From positions 2,232,501-2,296,500 of the forward strand of contig CP025324.1 in NCBI GenBank assembly GCA_004014935.1: a stretch of 64,000 nucleotides of DNA, read 5' to 3'. The translations under genes were made by a program, and so were the position numbers. Below are positions 20,658-31,678 of the stretch, piece after piece (the first letter of the stretch is position 1; the number at the start of each line of letters is the position of its first letter). The notes beneath the pieces were generated by a model. That model did no database searches, was not told where the DNA came from, and saw only the letters and a list, made by a program, of their open reading frames with translations. The DNA is from Saccharomycopsis malanga. Its lineage: Eukaryota; Ascomycota; Saccharomycetes; Ascoideales; Saccharomycopsidaceae.

Positions 20658-20783
20658 CTTCAAGAGCGGGAATCGAGTCCCAAAACCCAAAGTAAGGAAC
20701 GCCACACTTGTTTTCTGCACTATTCTGCACTATTATGCACTGTTTTTCGTGGCGCATGGCCCAACCAACTCGGCCACTTGGCC
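20658..20783 (-). pseudogene. tRNA-like relic (Leu/Ser-type A box) with internal insertion
   Basis: On the minus strand a near-canonical A box (GTGGCCGAGTTGG, as in tRNA-Leu and tRNA-Ser) is followed by a B-box-like GACTCGATTCC about 100 nt later. The first four acceptor positions nearest the body can pair (CAAG/CTTG) but the outer three cannot. CGCCAC and GTGGCG could form an anticodon-type stem enclosing about 40 nt that contain a tandem ATAGTGCAGA-like repeat. The T arm pairs poorly. I read it as a decayed tRNA gene or a tRNA-derived element head, not a working tRNA. It does not share the body of the SINE-like family described below. Confidence 0.45.
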
Positions 20784-21331
20784 ATAGTATGGCATATAGG
20801 CATATTTTTGTTAAAAAGAGAGAATATCTTTACTTTGGAGAGTGTATTTTGGCAATTAATAAACCCATGATGTCTTTCTCTTTAAAGGCAGAAACAAGTC
20901 CAAAGGGCAATTCGCCACTGAAGATTGAATAGTTATTATTGGAAGATTCAAAGTTTAAAATTCGCAAGACAATATATCAGCTATGTAGCCCAATTGTACA
21001 ACACAACACAGGCGTTAATTTGCATATATACCAACTAAAACTATGTAAAGACTACCTTGAAACCTAGCTGTAAAATCGTGTATCTAAAGCTGCGAGTAAA
21101 AATGATATCAAGTCTAAAAAACTTGAAGAAAATAGGAAAAGCAAAGGGCATAAATGTCATGATCGTGGAAAGAAGTACGCCAAGCGACTTGATAAAAAGT
21201 AAAAAGAAAAATATAACCAAATGTAAGTAATCAATGAAATAGATGATTCAAAAAAGAATATAATAAAAAAGAAAAAGAAAATAATAATAAAAAATTATCT
21301 ATAAAATGACTGTTATTAACTGGTAGACCAT

Positions 21332-22335
21332 TTACTCCTCCTCGTCACTTTCCAAGTCTTCATCATCTTCGTAATCCTCCTCGTCGTCATCATCATCATC
21401 TTCTTCTTCTTCTTCCTCCGACTCAACAGACTCTGCGGAGGACAAATCATCTGCTTCCTCTTGACTATCTTCTTCCTCGTCTTCAAATGCACTATCTGCA
21501 GCGTAACGTTTGACATATTCCTTGACTTTCTTATGGTATTCGTCAACGTTGTTCATATACATTTGGCTAGCCTCACTGTTAAGAGGATCAGCAGCGTTGG
21601 GATAACTCAATAGTTGAGGAAGAAAAATCTCAAAAATGTTGAAAATATCAAACATTGGTGACCATGTTTGGTTGATAACATCCAAACACACCGAGCCACT
21701 ACCTTCGTCAATGTTTGGATGGTATATTTTGTTGAGAAATCCAATAGATGGAGATCTATATGGATACTCGTTTGGTAGTTCAACATGGATCTTCCATGTT
21801 CCACCTTCATATGGAGCTACATATGTTTTGGTTAATACTGTTTATGCTACAAACATGATAAGTTTATACTTACTTCCTTCTGGACCACGGAACTTTACGT
21901 TGAACTCCTGCAAGTTGTCTTTCACTAGGTTAACATTGTAATCACTCATTAAGCTACATTTGTTAGTCATCGGGCTCTATCCAGCAGATAGTAAGCTTGC
22001 AATACATACAGCTTCATGACGTCAGTCTTAATACGACTTTTGGAGGTACTAGAAATGGTTTGTTAGTTGACGATTCTCATAATGGAACATATAGTGTAGT
22101 TTTAGACACGCTGCAATATTACTCTAGACTTTTGAAGTACCATGCATCAGAAATGTTACAACACTCTCTTTAAAGGGTTAAAATCGGCCCTTGATTCAAG
22201 CAGCTTGAAATCTTCGACAAACTATGGCCCAGTGGCGGAAGAGCATCGGTAATCATTGCCTAGACCTTCGTAATGCGGTCTCGTTCATGATACTCAAGTT
22301 TCTGCAGCAAATCTTCAACAACAGACATACCTCAT
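21332..22335 (-). CDS. UBC8: E2 ubiquitin-conjugating enzyme Ubc8, three introns
   Basis: Exons are 22335-22331 (ATGAG), 22048-22010, 21953-21874 and 21816-21332, giving 202 residues. Introns are 282, 56 and 57 nt. Donors are GTATGT, GTATGT and GTAAGT; branch-like motifs are AACTAAC, GACTAAC and TATTAAC; all acceptors end in TAG. The joined N-terminus ([19 protein letters not shown]) matches S. cerevisiae Ubc8. The catalytic Cys is residue 85 in SGSVCLDVI, after HPNID. An Asp/Glu-rich tail (about 155-202) is a Ubc8 trait. Ubc8 works with the GID/CTLH ligase to degrade gluconeogenic enzymes when glucose returns. The five-nucleotide first exon makes the gene invisible to ORF scans. It is divergent from PUP3. 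Confidence 0.93.
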
Positions 22336-23910
22336 ATTAAATAAGTTGTAATTCAATAAGTAAAAGCTATTTCTTAGGTAGGTTGTGTGAGAATGATGGG
22401 GTCGTGAAGGAAAGATGGAGAAATGGTTGACTGGTCCTTTTATACGCCTCATCACGGTATCCCGGAAATGGTGCGCACAACACCCCCAGAAGCTCTAGCA
22501 AACTATTGAAGAGACTAAAATAGGTCACTGTATGACTATGATTGAACTCACTATAGTGTGGCTTGTAATTCTTAACAACTGGGAGGTTCAATATTAGGTG
22601 TTTAGTTATGTAAATATATTCCATTATCCTTTGTATTGTTCTAGTCAAAAATTGGCTGCTTCTATAGTTTGTTTTCTAGTGACTGAAATCAAATCTCACT
22701 GTTATAAACACTATTTAGGACTCTATTTCCTCCTTTAGTTCAGTCTTCTTTTATCCTTCTTTATATACTCAATTACAATTTACCCATTTTCTGTTCAAAA
22801 CAAACTCATCTTAATATTACAAATTGTTTTTATTTGATTTTCAGTAGTAGGTGATGGCAGCTGCTATACCAATAGTTATATAAAACTCATGATCAAATAT
22901 GTTAGAATCAAAATCAAGAACATATTCTAAAACTGCTGTCGCTTTGTATACTACGGTAAAGCCTCTAAAAAATAGGGAAGAACGTCTTCATACAATACAA
23001 AAGTTTGTCAATAATGAAAGCTTCAACGCCATTGGAATCATACAACAGACAGTGAAATCAACCAAAATGCTTTCCAAGTACAAGATGGGTTCGACTCTTA
23101 AGACGACCACTTTTATTCGCTGTTTTTTATTATGCTGAACGTGATTTCACAGGCAAGTGCAACTGGCTGAACAAAACCTAGACCAAAGTATAGTGCGTAC
23201 TTTCAATCAATGAGGTGATAAGGTTATGAATAAGAGGACATGATTGGGCTTTACCAAGCCCAATTAGACATGGTGCGTATATACCAAACTGATGTGTACT
23301 GGGCTCCAAATATATGATATTATTATTATTACCAATGGATTGATAACGTCCAAAAGTCAATAACTACAATAAATAAAATTTAAAAAGTAGTTGATCTCAA
23401 AAATATATCAGTTTATTCACAGATTTTAGAACATTCAGATAGGAATTTCCATATTACTAATAAATGTGAATATTTCCATCAGATTAAGCCATGAAAATAA
23501 AGGGGGATGAAAAAACTCCTAAGAGCTTCCAATTCGGCATAATAAAATCATTTTTTTAAATATTCACTAAATATTCACTACAATATAAAAGATCCTACAC
23601 AACTTAATACCCAAAACTAACCGTTGCATCATACAAGAACATTCAAACAATCAATTTAAAATAAAATGTTATTCTCATGTTGAGCAACTTGCAGTTTCAC
23701 CACTCTTTCTCACCATCGCACACAACCATTATCATTTTTCTTAGGTGGAAAATGATGCCAAAGAACGGGCGGTAAATAGTGTTATTAGCGCTTATATTAT
23801 AACGAAGACATCAAGAATAGTGAAGAATTGATTAATTAACGATTTATTACGAGCATTGTTCATAAAATTTTGGAAGATTTTTTATTTTCAACAACACACA
23901 TACAAATATA
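22336..23910. other. 1.6-kb UBC8/PUP3 divergent intergenic region
   Basis: This holds a SINE-like insertion (23042-23331, separate entry) that accounts for much of the extra length. No protein gene is supported; the ORF at 22899-23138 overlaps the repeat head. A weak GGTGGAAAA (23744-23752) resembles the proteasome element GGTGGCAAA, about 160 bp before PUP3, with one mismatch. Confidence 0.45.
23042..23331 (+). mobile_element. SINE-like element, copy 1
   Basis: This is about 290 bp. The head carries a Pol III B box (GGTTCGACTCT, 23088-23098; one mismatch to consensus) but its A box is worn. The body matches copy 3 through CACTTTTA.TCGC, TTCACAGG.AAGTGCAACTG and the 3' core (23244-23316: GATTGGG, AGACAT, GCGTATA, AACTGAT, TACTGGGCTC). 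The element ends in a short (ATT)n tail. Flanks CCATTGGAATCAT (23029-23041) and CCAATGGATTGAT (23332-23344) agree at 10 of 13 bases, a possible worn target duplication. T-runs after the B box would stop Pol III early. Confidence 0.6.
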
Positions 23911-24725
23911 ATGTCTGACCCAAGTTCCATCAATGGTAAGTAATGATTTTTTTCCATTTTCTGTTTTATTTTTTAGTTAGCTTAGCAGTTGCCACCAAAG
24001 AAAAGAGGTGGTGTATCTTCATGATTACAAAGCCGAATCGTTTTCAATTGAATAATGTACAATTTGTGAGGCGTTTAGACAAGAAACTGCTCAAGAAAGT
24101 ATTTAGATCTGGATATACTAACGAGAATATAGGTGGTTCTGCCGTTGCGATGGTAGGAAAAGATTGTGTGGCGATTGCAGCTGATTTACGTCTTGGAAAC
24201 CAGTCGCTTGGTGTTTCTAATGACTTTGAAAAGATATTCAATTACGACCACACATTTTTGGCGCTCACTGGGCTTGCCTCCGATGTGACAACATTATCCG
24301 AAGTATTCAGATTGAAAACCAACTTGTATAAGATGCGCGAGGAACGTGCTATTGAGCCAGAAACTTTTGCCAACTTGGTATCATCAACATTGTATCAAAA
24401 GAGATTTGGTCCATACTTTATCGGGCCATTGGTGGGCGGTATAAATTCATTAACTGGAAAGCCATTTATATGTGGGTTTGATTTGATTGGATGCATAGAT
24501 TATGCCAAAGACTTTGTAGTGTCCGGAACCGCCACCGACCAGTTGTACGGTATGTGCGAATCTTTATACGAGCCGAACTTGGGCCCAGAAGAGCTTTTTG
24601 AAACCGTAAGTCAAGCCTTCTTGAACGCTGTTGACAGAGACGCTCTTTCTGGTTGGGGTGCAGTGGTCTACATCATAACCAAAGACAAGGTTGTCAAACG
24701 ATTGCTCAAGACACGTCAAGATTGA
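23911..24725 (+). CDS. PUP3: 20S proteasome subunit beta-3, one intron
   Basis: Exon 1 is 23911-23935 (MSDPSSIN plus one base) and exon 2 is 24133-24725. The 197-nt intron has a GTAAGT donor, TACTAAC branch and TAG acceptor. The product is 205 residues, the same length as S. cerevisiae Pup3, and matches it throughout (SLGVSNDFEKIF, LASDVTTL, RFGPYF, DALSGWGAVVYII). Beta-3 is a catalytically inactive subunit of the beta ring; no propeptide with a Thr1 nucleophile is expected or seen. The intron is open in the frame of exon 2, so an ORF scan predicts a false 260-residue protein; the intron length (not a multiple of three) rules out an in-frame retained form from the real ATG. The gene converges on CMC2. 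Confidence 0.95.
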
Positions 24726-24858
24726 ATGTATTGTTTACAGAAAGTTTACGGTTCTTACAGTATTGTTATAAAAACAACTTTTTGCATCTGTAGAATTATG
24801 TACAAGATTATTTTTGATTTTATTTGTAGCATTATTTGCCTATGGCGATAGTGCAGAG

Positions 24859-25225
24859 TTATACTGCACCTCCCTTTTTTCTCAACTGTTCTTCGATCAT
24901 TTTCTTCAACTTCAAGTCCTTTCCATACTCTTCTTCCTCCATCTTTTTCCATTTAGCCTCTATCGCCTTACGCTTCTCCTTACGTGCTTCAATATCGCTT
25001 ACACTCTGCGCAATTCTTTGCTCATGAAGACACTTTGATAGTTGATCTTTAGGCACGTTGCATAGCCCAAAGGCTTTCTGTATAAATTCTGACTTGTGGC
25101 ATTCGTTAAGAGCCTCGATGTAATATTGGCAGGCTTATTTGTTAGTAAGCATGTATATATCTACATACTATATAGCTAGCTCGACACATACCATTAAATC
25201 GTTCGCCTTCTAAAAGAGGATGCAT
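24859..25225 (-). CDS. CMC2: twin CX9C protein for cytochrome oxidase biogenesis, one intron
   Basis: Exon 1 is 25225-25192 and exon 2 is 25133-24859, with a 58-nt intron (GTATGT donor, TACTAAC branch, AAG acceptor). The 102-residue product begins MHPLLEGERFNAC and has two CX9C helices: C13-x9-C and C-x9-C in GLCNVPKDQLSKC. A basic and acidic C-terminal helix (KWKKMEEEEYG) follows, as in S. cerevisiae Cmc2. Twin CX9C proteins are imported into the mitochondrial intermembrane space by the Mia40/Erv1 relay; Cmc2 is needed for cytochrome c oxidase assembly. The length agrees with the family. Together with COX7 it is the second complex IV gene in the window. Confidence 0.9.
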
Positions 25226-26476
25226 GATGTGTGCCTCTGTGCGGGTTGGCTATTTGTTTGATCAATTCAGTCGTCTCGTCTCTTCGAAATGATCATTCGG
25301 ATGCTGAAAGTCTAAATCTTCCTATGAAAAGTATGTAACGACATAACTGTTAAGCGGACTACGAGAGGCAAATGTATAGTTATGTTAGCTAATGCAGCAC
25401 TGCGTGATATGTGCATAAGCTTTTTTTTTTTTTTTTCCTCCAAGCAAGCTGACGCAAGTGTATGTATTAATATGCACTATAGTTATTGGCTTTTAATTTT
25501 ACTGAGGCAGATTATCTTTTTATTGGGCTTAAAACTGAGAGGAAGAAGTGTGGAAATTGAATATACAAAATGTACTAATTTTCTTGGTCTGGCGTGATGT
25601 ATAAACCTCCGCCTTAGTGCCTATGAGAATTTTTGTAGTTATTTCTGTAAGACATGTGTTGTACATCAGTTTAACAAGTTACAATACGATCCACATGGCA
25701 GCACTTAGAATCAGTTGAACTGTGATAAGTAATAGCATTGCTAAGATAAGATGTTAACTTAAAATCAAAGGGAGTTAAAGAGTAAATGAAGACAGTATTG
25801 CAACTAGAATAAAGGGAGAAGTAACTAGAACAAGAGAATAACTAAAACAAGGAAATAAGTAGAACAAGAGAAAAATTAAAACAAGGAAATAAGTAGAACA
25901 AGGGAATAACCAAGACAATGAAATATATAAAACAAGGAAACAAGGAGTGATTTCTAAATAATTATAACACTATAATATAATACCAAATAATAGCCTTATA
26001 TGCCATTAGCAATGCCACCCTCGGCCGACAGTAAAACCGTTATCCCAGTTAGCGAGTGGTCATTCTCTACGCTTGCTATTGAGTTTAGCCCAGGGCCGAT
26101 CGCTATTTGTTGGCAGTTGCAAGGTACACATTGTCCAATAGTAAATCAGTAGTCAAAACAACTTGTCCTATCTTGATTTTACAAACTTATAAGTAGAGTT
26201 ATTCTTACAACTGTTGTAATTTCCCTCTTGGTTTGAACATTTCCGTGGTGATTAGTTATACGAGACGACACCCCTTTTATACCAGAAGAAAGAACGTTTT
26301 CGTTTTTCTCATACTTGCTGTTCCGTTTTTAAACAGTCTACAGGAGATCTCGACTTTTTTTCCACCACCTTCTACATTGTTCGACTTGATTCTTTCTTTC
26401 TTCTCAGCAAATCTCTTGATAAAGCGCTAAACAGCCCAATTGGCATAGCGAGAGACAGAACAAAAGGGCAAACATA
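25226..26476. other. 1.25-kb CMC2/IGO1 divergent intergenic region
   Basis: There is no supported gene. It contains a T-run (about 25421-25437), a 17-bp minisatellite (25829-25947, separate entry) and a CCCCT stress-type box (26271-26275) about 200 bp before IGO1. Confidence 0.5.
25829..25947. repeat. 17-bp purine-rich minisatellite, seven units
   Basis: There are seven head-to-tail 17-bp units of the type AACAAGGAAATAAGTAG. Two variants alternate (AACAAGAGAATAACTAA and AACAAGGAAATAAGTAG) before the array decays. One strand is almost pyrimidine-free. The array lies in the CMC2/IGO1 intergenic region, not in a coding frame. Confidence 0.9.
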
Positions 26477-27079
26477 ATGGCACCAGCAAATAGCGACAGA
26501 TCCATTTCTCCAACAGCGCCTCCTCCAAAAGATGAAAACACCCCTGATTTGAGCAAGCTCTCTCCTCAGGAATTGAGAATATACAAGTTGTACGGGAAAT
26601 TGCCTTCGAGAAACGATATCCTTAGCAAGAAGCTCAAGGATAGAAAATACTTTGACTCTGGTGATTATGCGCTAAATAAGATACGTAGCCAACAACAACA
26701 GGAACAAGAACAGCAGAATCAGCAGCACAATGCACAGCAAGACCAACAAGACAGCGGCTCATCAAATAGTTCACATAAAAGAGGCTCTTCTCAGCTCGGT
26801 TCTAAACATCTTACCCATCATGGCAGCTTTTCAGGCAGTGACAGTGGAAGTAGTATAAACGGATCTCCCAAGAAGATTCCTGATGATGACTTCATCACTA
26901 GTTCTGTAGATAGTAACAATTATTTGCCGTTGCCAAATGTCGAGAAAATTATGAATTTGCAAAAGAAGAAAAGTATTACCAGAAACGGGTCTATTATCTC
27001 TACCACCAACAAAGAAATCTCCGGTATCAACTCCAAATCAAACTTGGAAATTGAAGTGGATTCAGATGATATCAATTAG
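26477..27079 (+). CDS. IGO1: endosulfine-family PP2A inhibitor (Igo1/Igo2)
   Basis: The 200-residue protein has the endosulfine core at about residues 24-70: DLSKLSPQELRIYKLYGKLP, then KKLKDRKYFDSGDYAL. FDSGDY is the invariant site. Its serine (residue 61) is phosphorylated by the Rim15/Greatwall kinase, turning the protein into an inhibitor of PP2A-Cdc55 at entry into quiescence and at mitosis. The Gln/His-rich tract after residue 72 and the Ser-rich C-terminal half are low-complexity. S. cerevisiae has two paralogues; here only one gene is in view and I use IGO1 for the family. The ATG at 26477 is the first in frame. A (TTTC)n run follows the stop. Confidence 0.92.
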   Translation: MAPANSDRSISPTAPPPKDENTPDLSKLSPQELRIYKLYGKLPSRNDILSKKLKDRKYFDSGDYALNKIRSQQQQEQEQQNQQHNAQQDQQDSGSSNSSHKRGSSQLGSKHLTHHGSFSGSDSGSSINGSPKKIPDDDFITSSVDSNNYLPLPNVEKIMNLQKKKSITRNGSIISTTNKEISGINSKSNLEIEVDSDDIN

Positions 27080-27636
27080 CTCAAGCTTCTTCTGGTTTTC
27101 TTTCTTTCTTTCTTTCTTTTTTTTTAAACAATTGTTTTGCTTTTTGAATACAGTTTAGTGATTTTTTTTGCCATCATACTTTTCTTTATTTTTTATTGTC
27201 TAATAAAGATTTCAATCTGAGCTCATGCTTTAGCTAGCTACCTTAATGGTTCCCTTAGCATTCGTCATTAGCGAACTTTACGTGCTTAACGGTATTTCAA
27301 CATACCTGTCTTTGTTTTTGCTTGTTGCTTGCAAATATCAATGTACTTTTATTCTAAAGTGTTGCCTCAGCAGATACTATATGTTGTCATGCACCTGTAA
27401 GAACTCTATTTAATCCCAATCCTTGAAAGATTTAGTTTATAGTCATAGAATGAATTTAAAAGATCTAGTTTTTATATTCATAAAATGAATTCAAAAAGAT
27501 GTATATATTTTATAAAAATTTGTATTTAAAAATCAATAGTTATTGTTAAAAATGTACATCTCTATTAAATATTGGTCATCAAACACTAAACATACAAGCA
27601 ACCACCACATATATATTGTCGAATCTATTATCCTTA
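27080..27636. other. IGO1/PRO1 convergent 3' intergenic region
   Basis: This begins with a TTTC microsatellite (about 27096-27120). Around 27430-27515 there is a worn tandem duplication of a motif like GAATGAATTTAAAAGAT. No gene is supported. Confidence 0.5.
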
Positions 27637-28911
27637 TTAAGCACGAACATCAGGAAAAGCAAGATTCTCACGATGAGCAACATACTCTGAATCGGCATAG
27701 CCCAACACTTTCTCAATCTCATCACTATGTAAACCTTTGATTTTTGAGATTTCTGCAGATGTGTAGTTCACCCGGGCTCTACCGATATCTATCAACTCTT
27801 TAGAGGTATCCAATGTGCCATCAGGCAGCCGGCTGCCCTTTTTGAGAGTCACACATTGGTCTTCATGAAAAGAGCCCTGTACTTCGATAACACCTACTGG
27901 CAAGAGGCCCGCGCGGTTTTGTCTAGTCAATGCTCTGGCTGCCCCTTCGTCAACAATGATAGTTCCGTATGATTTGAGGCCATACAAGAGCCAGAACTCA
28001 CGGTTTCTTATATGATGTCTCTTTTGACCTACAAAACGGGTATGCAATGGAGTATTGGTAAGAGTGAGATTTTCCAATTCTTTCTGCTGTTTTTTCAAAA
28101 ACTCGAGAGCTGATACGTCTTCAATGGAAGCAGAAGAAGGTGTACGGTTGATATGGTCTACAATAGCTTTGATATTACCAGGAACTGAGCTTTTCGTCAC
28201 TATAGTGGTTACTCCAACACTCGTAGCAATTTCTGCGGCAATCAACTTGGTGGTCATCCCACCAGTTCCCACGTCACTGCCTTTGGAAGAAGTGTCCACT
28301 GAAAGATCATTGAGATTTTCGACAACTAAAATAGGAGTTGCTTGGGGATTATCTCTGGGATTCTCTGTATACAAACAATCTACATCGGTTAACAAAAACA
28401 AATAGTCTGCACTTATCATTGCCGCAGTGATAGCAGACAATGTGTCGTTATCACCAAATCGGATCTCCCTCACGGAAAGAGTGTCATTCTCATTGACAAT
28501 TGGAATAATACCCATATCAAGAAGTTCATTGATGGTATTCTTTGCATTCTGAAACTGGGTCCAATCAACAATATCGTTCTTGGTAAGCAAAATCTGGCCA
28601 ATTGGCTGGTCTAAAAGCCTGAACAAGTCATCCCACAATGCGATCAAACGTCCTTGGCCTATAGATGCCAACGCCTGAACTTTGGATAGTTGTTTTGGCT
28701 TACTTTTCAATCCTACACGTTTTAACCCAACCGCAATGGCCCCCGAAGAAACTATGACTATTCTATGGCCCTGTCTGCGTAATTTAACCAAAGTTTCTAC
28801 AATCAACGACATGTTGGCGATTCTTGGTTCTTTCGTCACTTCGTCAACAATAGACGAACTCCCAAGTTTTACCACTATCGTGGAAATCTTTGATTTCTGT
28901 AGGTTTGACAT
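27637..28911 (-). CDS. PRO1: glutamate 5-kinase
   Basis: The 424-residue protein has the amino-acid kinase fold (residues about 9-270) with [11 protein letters not shown] at the start, [26 protein letters not shown] and [10 protein letters not shown]-terminal PUA domain (about 300-410) follows. It catalyses ATP-dependent phosphorylation of L-glutamate, the first step of proline synthesis, in the cytosol. The length is close to S. cerevisiae Pro1 (428). The ATG is at 28911. It is divergent from QNS1 across a region that holds SINE-like copy 2. Confidence 0.95.
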   Translation of the reverse strand: MSNLQKSKISTIVVKLGSSSIVDEVTKEPRIANMSLIVETLVKLRRQGHRIVIVSSGAIAVGLKRVGLKSKPKQLSKVQALASIGQGRLIALWDDLFRLLDQPIGQILLTKNDIVDWTQFQNAKNTINELLDMGIIPIVNENDTLSVREIRFGDNDTLSAITAAMISADYLFLLTDVDCLYTENPRDNPQATPILVVENLNDLSVDTSSKGSDVGTGGMTTKLIAAEIATSVGVTTIVTKSSVPGNIKAIVDHINRTPSSASIEDVSALEFLKKQQKELENLTLTNTPLHTRFVGQKRHHIRNREFWLLYGLKSYGTIIVDEGAARALTRQNRAGLLPVGVIEVQGSFHEDQCVTLKKGSRLPDGTLDTSKELIDIGRARVNYTSAEISKIKGLHSDEIEKVLGYADSEYVAHRENLAFPDVRA

Positions 28912-29533
28912 TTTCTCGTATATTCATACAGATGCCCTGCCAATCTCCAGTATTTCCTGACAATTTCAGTAATCTTTGATGTTTCCTTAATTGTTAATTC
29001 CTCATCATCACCATCACATCACCTCTATATAATTTTTCACTCTGCGCGCGGGCTTCGAACTACACATCTTCTCACTCTAGGAAGACGTACCAAGTGCCAT
29101 GAGTCATCTTCCTTAATTGGTTCCTTTAACTGTACTTAACTGAAGCCAGTGAGAAAATTATGATGACTGGGACGTGATTGGGTTTTCCCCATTGGGGTTT
29201 TAACAAGTCCCTGTAGACATAGCGCGTATAAACGAAACTGATATGTACTGGGCTCGAAATATATGATAATAATAATATATGTATTATTACAATATGTCAA
29301 AATACACCCATCAATCTGGGGAAATCTTATTTTTGGGTACTCGTGGAAGAATTATTGTTTATTCTACTCGTCTTTTATTCGTTAAACGTTTATATACCAA
29401 ATAATGTTAAACGTGGTGTAAGGATGGTTAAATGGACGGATGTATACCTTATCACCCACCTCCATATAAACTATGGACTTATTATACCTCATCATTGTTT
29501 GATCTTATTTACTGATACCACACAAATTTGAAA
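28912..29533. other. PRO1/QNS1 divergent promoter region
   Basis: This 622-bp region holds SINE-like copy 2 (29148-29289). No other gene or RNA is recognised. Confidence 0.5.
29148..29289 (+). mobile_element. SINE-like element, copy 2 (5'-truncated)
   Basis: Only the last ~140 bp of the element are present: GTGATTGGGTTTT, then a short internal duplication, AACAAGTCCC, AGACATAGCGCGTATA, ACGAAACTGATATGTACTGG, GCTCGAAATATATGA and an ATT/AAT-type tail. It matches copies 1 and 3 closely over the 3' core and lacks the tRNA-like head. Truncation at the 5' end is what target-primed reverse transcription produces. Confidence 0.65.
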
Positions 29534-31678
29534 ATGGTGCATTATATTACGCTTGCTACGTGCAATTTGAACCAATGGGCGCTTGATTTCGAGGGCAATC
29601 GCGACCGGATAGTCGAAAGTATCAAAATAGCCAAGGAAAGAGGCGCTAGACTTAGGGTTGGGCCAGAATTGGAAGTTACTGGCTATGGATGTTTAGACCA
29701 TTTTCTTGAAAATGATGTGTTTTTACATTCGTGGGAGATGCTTGCCAGTATTTTGCAGAATAAGGAGTGTCATGATATCTTGTTAGACATTGGAATGCCG
29801 GTGATGCATAAGAATGTTCGCTACAATTGTCGTGTTCTTGCTTACAATGGCAAGATTATCTTTATCAGACCCAAGATCTGGCTTGCTAATGACGGAAACT
29901 ACCGTGAAATGCGTTTTTTCACTCCGTGGTCACGTCCCAAGTATGTAGAGAACTTTGTTCTTCCTCGGATGATCCAGAAAATCACTGGCCAGCTCACCGT
30001 AGATTTTGGTGATGCCGTGATTTCAACTTTGGACACATGTGTGGGCATTGAGACATGTGAGGAGTTGTTCACTCCTGACTCTCCGCATATTGACATGTCT
30101 TTAGACGGTGTGGAGATCATTACAAACTCTTCTGGCTCACATCATGAGTTGCGTAAACTAGACACGAGAATGAACTTGATAAAAGAGGCTACTACAAAAT
30201 GTGGAGGTATATATTTGTATTCCAACCAGCGTGGCTGTGATGGCGACCGTTTATACTACGATGGTTGCGCTTTGATTGTTGTCAACGGTAAGGTTGTAGG
30301 CCAAGGTAAACAATTTGGATTGGATGACGTTGAGGTCGTTACTGCCACCATTGATACCGAGGACGTCAGAAGTTATCGTAGTGTCATGTCTCGAGGCCTA
30401 CAGGCTGTGTCACAGCAGGAGAAATATAAACGTATTCATGTTCCTATTGAATTGTCTCCATCTAGTGAGACTCTTGAGTTTTCTGTTTCTCCTTCCAAGG
30501 CATTTCCTATAAGATACCATTCTCCCGAAGAGGAGATTGCACTTGGTCCTGCTTGTTGGTTGTGGGACTATGTGAGAAGATGTCGCGGTGCTGGTTTCTT
30601 TCTTCCTCTTTCAGGAGGCATTGATTCTTGTGCCACTGCTGTTCTTGTTCATTCAATGTGTCGGTTAGTGGTTGAAGCCGCCAATAATGGTAACGTGCAA
30701 GTCATCAAGGATGCAAAGCTAGTTGCTGGCCTTGCTCAAGATAGTGACTATGTTCCTAAAGACCCTGCGGAGTTTGCGTCTCGTATTTTCCACACCACTT
30801 TCATGGGAACCGAAAACTCGTCCAAGGAAACCAGATCCAGAGCCAAAGAACTTGCTGCCAAGATTGGCGCCTACCATGTCGACTTGAACATGGATAATCT
30901 TGTCAGTAGTGTTGTTAGTTTGTTTGAAGTTGCAACAGGAAAAAAACCTGTTTTCAAAGTCTTTGGGGGCTCGCAGATCGAAAACTTGGCTTTGCAAAAC
31001 ATTCAGGCTAGACTCAGAATGGTTCTTGCCTATTTGTTTGCCCAGTTGTTGCCATGGGTACGTGGAAGAAATGCTGGTGGTTTGCTTGTGCTTGGTAGTG
31101 CTAATGTGGACGAGTGTTTAAGAGGGTATCTCACCAAATATGATTGTTCCAGTGCAGACATTAACCCTATTGGTGGAATTTCCAAGACAGACTTGAAACG
31201 CTTTATTAATTACGCTGCTGAAAAGTTTGATCTTCCTATTTTGCACGATTTCCTCAATGCTACACCCACCGCAGAACTTGAGCCTATCACAAAAGACTAT
31301 GTTCAATCAGACGAAATTGACATGGGAATGACATATGAAGAACTTTCCATTTTTGGTCGTTTAAGAAAGGTGGAAAAATGTGGTCCTTACTCAATGTTCT
31401 TGAAATTATATCATATTTGGACCCCAAGACTCAGTCCTCAACAAATAGCTGAAAAGGTCAAACGGTTTTTCTTTTATTATGCTGTCAATCGTCACAAACA
31501 AACTGTGTTAACCCCATCATACCACGCAGAACAGTATTCTCCTGACGATAACAGATTCGACTTGAGACCTTTCTTGATCGATCCAAGGTTCAGCTGGGCT
31601 AGCAAAAAGATTGACGACTGTGTTGCCCGTGCTAACGCCGGTAACAAGGAGGATTTCAATACCTTGACTGTTGACTGA
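29534..31678 (+). CDS. QNS1: glutamine-dependent NAD+ synthetase
   Basis: The 714-residue protein is the same length as S. cerevisiae Qns1. An N-terminal nitrilase-type glutaminase domain (to ~300) shows [10 protein letters not shown] (catalytic Glu), a Lys in RPKIWL and a catalytic Cys in [14 protein letters not shown]-terminal NAD synthetase domain (about 320-714) has the SGGIDS ATP-pyrophosphatase loop, GSANVDE and the [13 protein letters not shown] segment. It converts nicotinic acid adenine dinucleotide to NAD+ with glutamine as the ammonia source, joining de novo and salvage routes. The ATG at 29534 is preferred; the frame extends two codons upstream only to a TTG. Confidence 0.96.
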   Translation: MVHYITLATCNLNQWALDFEGNRDRIVESIKIAKERGARLRVGPELEVTGYGCLDHFLENDVFLHSWEMLASILQNKECHDILLDIGMPVMHKNVRYNCRVLAYNGKIIFIRPKIWLANDGNYREMRFFTPWSRPKYVENFVLPRMIQKITGQLTVDFGDAVISTLDTCVGIETCEELFTPDSPHIDMSLDGVEIITNSSGSHHELRKLDTRMNLIKEATTKCGGIYLYSNQRGCDGDRLYYDGCALIVVNGKVVGQGKQFGLDDVEVVTATIDTEDVRSYRSVMSRGLQAVSQQEKYKRIHVPIELSPSSETLEFSVSPSKAFPIRYHSPEEEIALGPACWLWDYVRRCRGAGFFLPLSGGIDSCATAVLVHSMCRLVVEAANNGNVQVIKDAKLVAGLAQDSDYVPKDPAEFASRIFHTTFMGTENSSKETRSRAKELAAKIGAYHVDLNMDNLVSSVVSLFEVATGKKPVFKVFGGSQIENLALQNIQARLRMVLAYLFAQLLPWVRGRNAGGLLVLGSANVDECLRGYLTKYDCSSADINPIGGISKTDLKRFINYAAEKFDLPILHDFLNATPTAELEPITKDYVQSDEIDMGMTYEELSIFGRLRKVEKCGPYSMFLKLYHIWTPRLSPQQIAEKVKRFFFYYAVNRHKQTVLTPSYHAEQYSPDDNRFDLRPFLIDPRFSWASKKIDDCVARANAGNKEDFNTLTVD

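Larger units (their letters stand above)
19591..21331. other. 1.7-kb MAK31/UBC8 convergent intergenic region
   Basis: This is unusually long for a region between two convergent 3' ends. It has no protein gene I can support. It holds a strong hairpin (20077-20113) and a tRNA-like relic (20658-20783), both listed separately. The rest is AT-rich. Confidence 0.5.

Noticed and set aside
22899-23138. 79-codon ORF in the UBC8/PUP3 region
   Set aside because: It runs through the head of SINE-like copy 1 and has no protein similarity I can see.
23943-24132. N-terminal extension of PUP3 (a 260-residue reading)
   Set aside because: It is intron sequence; the spliced form gives the exact 205-residue family length and N-terminus.
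29041-29075. B-box-like GGCTTCGAACTACAC as a tRNA gene
   Set aside because: No A box at proper distance and no cloverleaf; sits in the PRO1 promoter.
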